From assembly GCF_024763615.1 (NCBI RefSeq), contig NC_077224.1, positions 66,846,712 to 66,910,711 on the forward strand: a stretch of DNA of 64,000 bases, written 5' to 3'. The notes under the pieces are model-generated. The model saw only the letters and a list, made by a program, of their open reading frames with translations. It ran no database searches and was not told where the DNA came from. The translations under genes were made by a program, and so were the position numbers. This document shows, in pieces, positions 58,925 through 64,000 of the stretch. Numbering within the stretch: position 1 is the stretch's first letter; every line of letters begins with the position of its first letter. This stretch comes from Phlebotomus papatasi. Its lineage: Eukaryota; Arthropoda; Insecta; Diptera; Psychodidae.

Positions 58925-59800
58925 TGATGTCACGCTGTTTGGCCGTCTGATTCATTAGTCCGTTCGAATATCGCCAGCTCTAGAGGCCAAACTATTAGAG
59001 ATAGAGTCTTGGAACCTTTGGAAAACTTCACTATAGGGGAAACTGGGGCACCACCAAACAAGGGTACCACCAAACAGTAATTTTTATTTCTAAACTACTT
59101 CGACTATTTCGACCATTCCTTCAGTGGAAAAGCATCCCTATAGTGCCTATAAATTCCTATAGGTCTTAACCTCTGAAGTCGAATATCCGATTAAAAAATC
59201 GCAGTTTTTGGTGGTGCCCCAGTTTCCCCTATGTCGACTAAAGGATCGTTAACGTGCCCTTCATTTTTTCCCACCTCTCCCTTCCTCTCTAAAACTATAT
59301 TTTTTGAGGATAGCTCGGAAAGTTCACATTTCGCCCTTATATGAAAATATCATTGAATCATTCCTGATTACGGTTTTTCAAATCAAAGGTCAAAAAGGCT
59401 CTGTATCATAATTGGAATTCTTGACAATTCTAAACCGATTCCCATCGGTTATGAACCGGTTCATAACTGATAACTAATTTTTATTCGAAATTCCATTTGT
59501 AATACTCTTAAGGTATTTTGGGAAACGTTTTGAGCGATTTATAAATCGGTTTAAATCGATTTTGAACTGATAATGAACCAGTTTTGAACCGATAAGTAAT
59601 TTTTGTCCGAAAATCCGAAAATCAATTCTATTACTCTTAAAATCTTTAAAGTGATTTATGAATACAGTTAAATCGGTTAAGAACCGGTAAACGGTGAGAG
59701 ATGCAAAAGTACTTTTGAGGTATAGTATCTAAGGCACGAGTTTGAGCATTTTTCAAGGTATGGGATGCTCTGACACCCCTTTCTACTCTTTATTAAATTT
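58925..59800 (-). repeat. Dispersed repeat R-A, copy 2 (reverse)
   Basis: It is the reverse of 729-1735. ATCGCCAGCTCTAGAGGCCA, AGGATCGTTAACGTGCCC, the GAACCGGTTCATAACTGAT block and TTTTGAGGTATAGTATCTAA appear in mirrored order. A P4 MITE (59036-59229) splits it at a point where copy 1 is continuous. It has no PIF-type MITE at the ACTCGTG/GAGGTAT junction, so each copy is the empty-site control for the other. Confidence 0.75.
59036..59229. mobile_element. TA-flanked MITE, subfamily P4, copy 2
   Basis: It is 194 bp with TA at 59034-59035 and 59230-59231. The ends are GGGGAAACTGGGGCACCACC and its inverse GGTGGTGCCCCAGTTTCCCC. ACCACCAAAC is doubled inside the left end. It is inverted relative to the copy at 20737-20949. 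The insertion in R-A is confirmed by the uninterrupted R-A copy 1. Confidence 0.9.
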
Positions 59801-59989
59801 TACCTATAAAAGTAAATTCGAAATTGAATTTTTGAAAATCTGACCTTCGATAAAATCGGATGATAATGGGGTGTTAAAACAGTTGTAACATTTAATAAGA
59901 GTGGATCTTTCGGTCTATCAATGGATTATTGAAGTCAAAACACGGTAAAGACCTTTAAGAAATCTCCTCTATTTCCTCCTCTTACAACG

Positions 59990-60018
59990 TTTCGGAGATG
60001 GGTTGTCTCCTTCCTCAG
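59990..60018 (-). ncRNA. Hammerhead-like motif, HF2 left arm
   Basis: The minus strand reads CTGAGGA, a GGAGA/TCTCC hairpin with loop CAACCCA, then GAAAC. Relative to HF1 the stem is changed at paired positions while the core is kept. The T-to-G change falls at position 7 of the hammerhead core, which is not conserved. Confidence 0.5.
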
Positions 60019-60178
60019 GTATGGGTAGGTATGGGGAAGATTTTGTCAAGGTACAATTAGCACTACACAAACCGTCCTATGGTGAATTTGTTGGTGCAGA
60101 AAAAAGTCCAAGTCCAAGTGCATGTATTGTGTAGTGCTAATTGTACCTTGACAAAATCTTCCCCATACCTACCCATAC

Positions 60179-60207
60179 CTGAGGAAGGAGACAACCCATC
60201 TCCGAAA
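60179..60207 (+). ncRNA. Hammerhead-like motif, HF2 right arm
   Basis: CTGAGGA is at 60179-60185, stem strands at 60187-60191 and 60199-60203, and GAAA at 60204-60207, followed by CGTTGTA. A two-pair stem III (AC..GT) with A as the next base would meet the not-G rule for the cleavage position. Stem I is not evident. Confidence 0.5.
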
Positions 60208-60684
60208 CGTTGTAAGAGGAGGAAATAGAGGAGATTTCTTAAAGGTCTTTACCGTGTTTTGACTTCAATAATTTAATGAGAGCTTTCCAAATCACAAAAA
60301 ATGGTAAAATTCTAAGCACCACAACCGGAGACATAGCCATTTGAAAATTAAATTTTCGACTCAGGTCAGGAGGGTCGAAAGGTTTAAATTGTTTTTCTTA
60401 ACCATGAGCTCTTAGGCTAAGCTATAAAATACTAAAATTTGAGATTGATTCATATGCCATAGGTGCTGATTTAATGAAAAAAACAAAAATTTGTGAGGAT
60501 TCCAAAATGCTGGAAGGGAGGTTGGGAAAGGGGTGGATCTGACGGGTCCTGGTCAAAATCCCAAATGGGCCAAAATCTCGAATTCTTAAAAGTGTCATAG
60601 CTACTCCCACAATTGCACCCGCGCTTGCTGGAGGCAAAGGGAAATTTTCTGTTTCATGGTAAGTTATTCTACACATCCTCCATA

Positions 60685-60875
60685 TAATTTTATCCCTTTC
60701 AGGATTTAGAACAGTCGGGATTTAGGCCTTTTCGGGTTTCTGGCTTTCGGAATTTCGGCTCTTTCGGGATTTTGGCTCATGGAATTTTGGCATTTGGGAT
60801 TTTGGCTTTCGAGATTTTGGTCCTTTAGGGATTTTGGCTTTCAGGATGTTAGCGTTCAGGTTTTTGGCTGCCTCC
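60685..60875. repeat. Minisatellite with GGGATTTTGGCTTTC-like unit
   Basis: About ten diverged units of 17-20 bp are seen: TCGGGATTTAGGCCTTT, TCGGGATTTTGGCTCA, TGGGATTTTGGCTTTC and so on. The minus-strand ORF with PKSRKPKSQ-type repeats (60722-60970) follows from this array. Confidence 0.75.
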
Positions 60876-61332
60876 GGGATCTGATCATCTATTTCTCGCA
60901 TTCCATCGACATTTAACTTTTTCCGAAAACCTCTTGTCGATATCTCTTTCCATTCTCTCTCTAAAAGCATTTAGGTGATGTACAGGACATCCACGAAAAT
61001 TGACTTTTAGCATATATGATATTCGTAATCTATGAGTATCAAAACGTGTAAATCCAACATTTGAGTCTGATCTGATAAGGTCGGATTCCACCTCCCACCA
61101 CAAAAGCTTAGAATGTAAAGAATCTCAACTAATGCTAAGACTCATTAATTCTATGAAGACCTAGGATACATATGAGGTCCTAAGGAACTGAACTGAATTT
61201 AATTTGGTGTGGTGTTGAAAAGAAGAACAAGTATGCAAAAAAATATGATAGATATATGCGAAACTTTTACGAAGGAGAGGGATCTGAATTTTGACTTTAT
61301 GAAATTGTCCTAATCGAAAAGGTGTGTTAGAG
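60876..61332. other. Unannotated stretch
   Basis: No repeat end or gene is recognised. Confidence 0.45.
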
Positions 61333-61437
61333 GCATAACTAACTCAATCGACGTTAAGACGGCGATATCCGCATGGGAAGGAGGCAAAAATATCAAAATG
61401 AGATGAATATATTTAATTTATTAATTGATTGATTGAA
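61333..61437 (+). repeat. Non-LTR 3'-end fragment
   Basis: ATCGACGTTAAGACGGCGAT, CGCATGGGAAGGAGGCAAAA and AAAATGAGATGAATATATTT, then a TTGATTGATTGAA-like tail, match the plus-sense 3' end of the element at 11074-12345. No RT sequence remains. Confidence 0.75.
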
Positions 61438-61439
61438 CT

Positions 61440-63765
61440 AACTAAATTCAGTGACACTGGCAAGCTTTTGTCCACGTGAGAGCACTATCTTCTCCCGCGA
61501 GTGGCGCTAATAACTGTTGTCACTTCCTATTTTCTAAGTTTTAGTTGAAAAATTCGGGAAAATAGATATAGCCTACCTCAAAATAGTTCTAAAGTTCTTC
61601 TAATTAACAATTTTCGCAAAAAACAATCAATTAAATATCTTTCACCTGGATAAACGTATAATAGAATATTCAATGTCAAATAAAAAAAAATCTCTTTTAT
61701 AACAGATTGAGAAAATCATTAAAATAAATAGACCCATAAGATTTTCTATAAGCAAAATTGCCATTGAGCAAGATTTCTTTATTTATAATGTATGATAGCT
61801 GGATATAGGACTCAAGGGTCTCATTCGTTATTTTTTATAGGAGTAAGTTGATTCCAAATAGAACATCGAATATTGATTAACTAACTTACGTCAATTAGTA
61901 AAGAACTAGTAGCTGAGAAAATGGTCTTGGCAGAAATGGTTCTGTCTTGATAAATTTCATTTATATATTAGTGTAGATTAATTAAGCATCTGGTCGAGGT
62001 CGGTGGTCACATTTCAACTAGATTGACAGACGTCACAGTCACTAGCAAAAGGTCTTTAATGAATCTTGGTAAAGTAATGATAGTTATAAATGAGCCAAAG
62101 TTCCGAAAAGTCATACCTTTTGCTAAATAATGGTCAAAGTGCAATATAATGGATCAATGTCTTACCTTGTCATCCAACAATCAAAGTTGGTATTTCCTGC
62201 CAAAAAAAAAGTTTTCTTTAAAGTTTTAGTCACTATAAGAAAGAAAAGTTTCTCAAATATTTCATGCTTTGAAAAGAAAAATCTGTGAAAGTATATATCA
62301 TATCCCTATGGGATTATATGCCAAAAAGCAGGCCAATTTGAAAGTTTCAGTAATACAATATATCTAAAACCAATTGGTACTGCCAAAAAGTATAAATGAA
62401 GCCTTGACGTAACAGCAAAAATGATACCAATGTAGATATTATATTTGCCTGAATTTGATGAAGTCTCTTCATAGAAGAAGCGTTGAATATCTGTAAAAAA
62501 AATTATCTAAAAATAATAAAGCCATATATTTCCAAGAAAAAGGGCTAATGAACCCTCAATAATTGATAAATCTTGGAAAATACTCTTATTTTTATTCTTT
62601 TATTGATTGACAGGGTAAATGATACATCGAACATATATTGTTTTGATTCTTTGAATCATAAGAGTATGAACAATGTCTTTCTGTTACAAAGATATCAAAT
62701 TCGATATTGAGAAGATTAATGTTCAGTTGTTTTCCTCTTCATATCCATGTAGATATATTACTACTCTTTGATAGTATGAGGCACCAATTAAAGGATCCTG
62801 AAACTTTAATAAATTTATAGGTACAGTTTTAATCGCTTGAGCTATATGTATTAAGGTCTTCACTTTATAGCTTTACCTTAGCGCAAACTCTAATAAAGTT
62901 GGCTCTTTGTATGACAGTTTTAAGTACAAGTTCAAATAAAATTATTGAAAATAATTTCTATGCTTCAGCTTCTACAAATCTTGATTTATAGTCTTAAACA
63001 TATTATCCATATATTCATATATTCAACTTAATAACATGCACTTTATATACTTTTCAAGTATAATTCAGACATGTTCGTGAATTTAAGTGCAATTCAATGA
63101 TTGATTGAAATTAGGATTTTTGCTTGGAAAATAATCGAGACAAATAATACTTGATTCTGTGAGATGGTTTTGCTCGATTAGCTACTCAAAACTATTAAGA
63201 ATAAGTAAATATTACAGGATATATATTACATTTATCTGGGTGATATTTTATCCTACTGCTTTTAGGTAAAATGAACAATTTAAAAAGATGCAAAGAACTT
63301 GTTGATATATAATTTAATATAATGAAACCCCAGTTCTTTAGTTTTTCAGCTTCGGATTGATTTAAAATTATATAAACAGTTAAATATACCAAAATCACAT
63401 TAGATTTTCAGTCGTTTCTTTTAAATACAAGTGAAGGAAGTACAACAAGTGCAAAAAATGCAGAAAGTAAAGTCACAAATGGCACTTCCCGAAGTGTGGA
63501 AGTGTTTGAAATTAGATACAATAGTGTAGTAAAAAGATGCAAAAGAAAAATTCAGAATTCCATAATTTTTCAACATTCAATTTTTCTTCTCTTCTTATTA
63601 CTTTTTGCTATTATCACCATTCCTTTTTTTTGTTTTTCATTGACCTGCTACAAACTTGTAAGAGGGAATCATCCAATTCTTTATGTTGCATTAAAAATTT
63701 AAATTGAAAATTTATATACCACAATTTCTAAAAGTTTGCAAGAAGTCATATTTAAATTATAATGG
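61440..63765. other. AT-rich stretch, nothing recognised
   Basis: No ORF above noise, and no paired repeat ends. Confidence 0.5.
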
Positions 63766-63767
63766 TA

Positions 63768-63982
63768 CTGGCACACCTTTTAAATTGAGTGAAATTCAGT
63801 GGATTGAAATTTTACCTCTTACTCTTTCAAACTGAAATCAGACGTAGCTGTCCCTATCTGTCAAATGAAAATTGAAATTGAAATTGAAAATAAAATTATC
63901 AAACATATCTTATTTTAATTTGAATGAGTAACAAGTAAAATTTCAATCGATTGAATTTCACTCAATTGAAAAGGTGTGCCAG
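63768..63982. mobile_element. MITE with CTGGCACACC ends
   Basis: It is 215 bp with inverted arms of about 48 bp. CTGGCACACCTTTTAAATTG and, from the right, CTGGCACACCTTTTCAATTG begin them, followed by AGTGAAATTCA and ATTGAAATTTTAC on both sides. GAAATTGAAATTGAAATTGA is a short run in the centre. The target duplication is unclear, and there is no second copy in the window. Confidence 0.8.
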
Positions 63983-64000
63983 CGCAATAATCATTTAAAT

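Larger units (their letters stand above)
59891..60282. mobile_element. Foldback element HF2 with hammerhead-like motifs
   Basis: Two 146-nt inverted arms (59925-60070 and 60127-60272) surround a 56-nt loop. An unpaired 23-nt segment with TTTCGGTCTAT precedes the left arm. It corresponds, in reverse, to the AGACCGAAA tail of HF1. TTTAATAAGAG (59891-59901) and TTTAATGAGAG (60272-60282) are a likely target duplication with one mismatch. Each arm carries CTGAGGA, a 5-bp hairpin and GAAAC. The loop and outer arm sequences are unrelated to HF1, but the core and tail are shared. Confidence 0.75.

Noticed and set aside
60722..60970. 82-codon ORF rich in PKSRKPKSQ
   Set aside because: It results from the GGGATTTTGGC minisatellite.

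Overview
The window is strongly AT-rich eukaryotic DNA with the look of an insect genome. That is an inference: the recognisable proteins are insect-type pogo transposases and non-LTR reverse transcriptases, there are tRNA-derived SINEs, and there is a dense field of small TIR elements. A lower dipteran is my guess, held weakly. I find no convincing host gene. Most short ORFs are chance or lie inside transposable elements (TEs). The window is best read as intergenic or intronic sequence built from nested mobile elements.

Region by region. 0.7-12.3 kb: a dispersed repeat (R-A) split by a PIF/Harbinger-type MITE; a pair of inverted repeats around a piggyBac-type MITE; several TA-flanked elements that begin GGGG, one carrying the remains of a pogo helix-turn-helix; and a 5'-truncated non-LTR retrotransposon. 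14.8-16.9 kb: a tRNA-type SINE (SINE-A), a decayed non-LTR tail, and a near-perfect 0.7 kb foldback carrying hammerhead-like motifs. 20-31.6 kb: TA MITEs, a repeated block, two copies of an RTE-like retrotransposon tail (one with a perfect 13-bp target duplication), a second SINE-A copy interrupted by a perfect 255-bp palindrome, a second SINE type (SINE-B), and a fragment of a pogo element. 34-44 kb: a run of TIR elements, several of which are filled with many copies of one short word. 46.1-48.3 kb: a nearly complete pogo/Tigger element with TIRs and TA duplication, whose transposase has one nonsense codon and lacks its central catalytic region. 48.5-50.1 kb: a TIR element enclosing a CpG-rich minisatellite. 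50-64 kb: sparse, with further TA MITEs, an inverted R-A copy, a second foldback of the hammerhead-like family, and a terminal MITE.

The genes do not act together as a pathway. The coherent stories are these. (1) A large group of short elements shares GGGGAA-type ends and TA duplications but differs in the word repeated just inside each end; the pogo-type helix-turn-helix relic points to pogo-type transposases as movers. (2) A foldback family shows covarying hairpins between the constant core CTGANGA and GAAAC, plus a shared AGACCGAAA tail. This fits a hammerhead-ribozyme-bearing retroelement of Penelope-like type, and it is the best candidate here for an undescribed system. (3) Related repeat copies act as empty-site controls that confirm several insertions and their target duplications.
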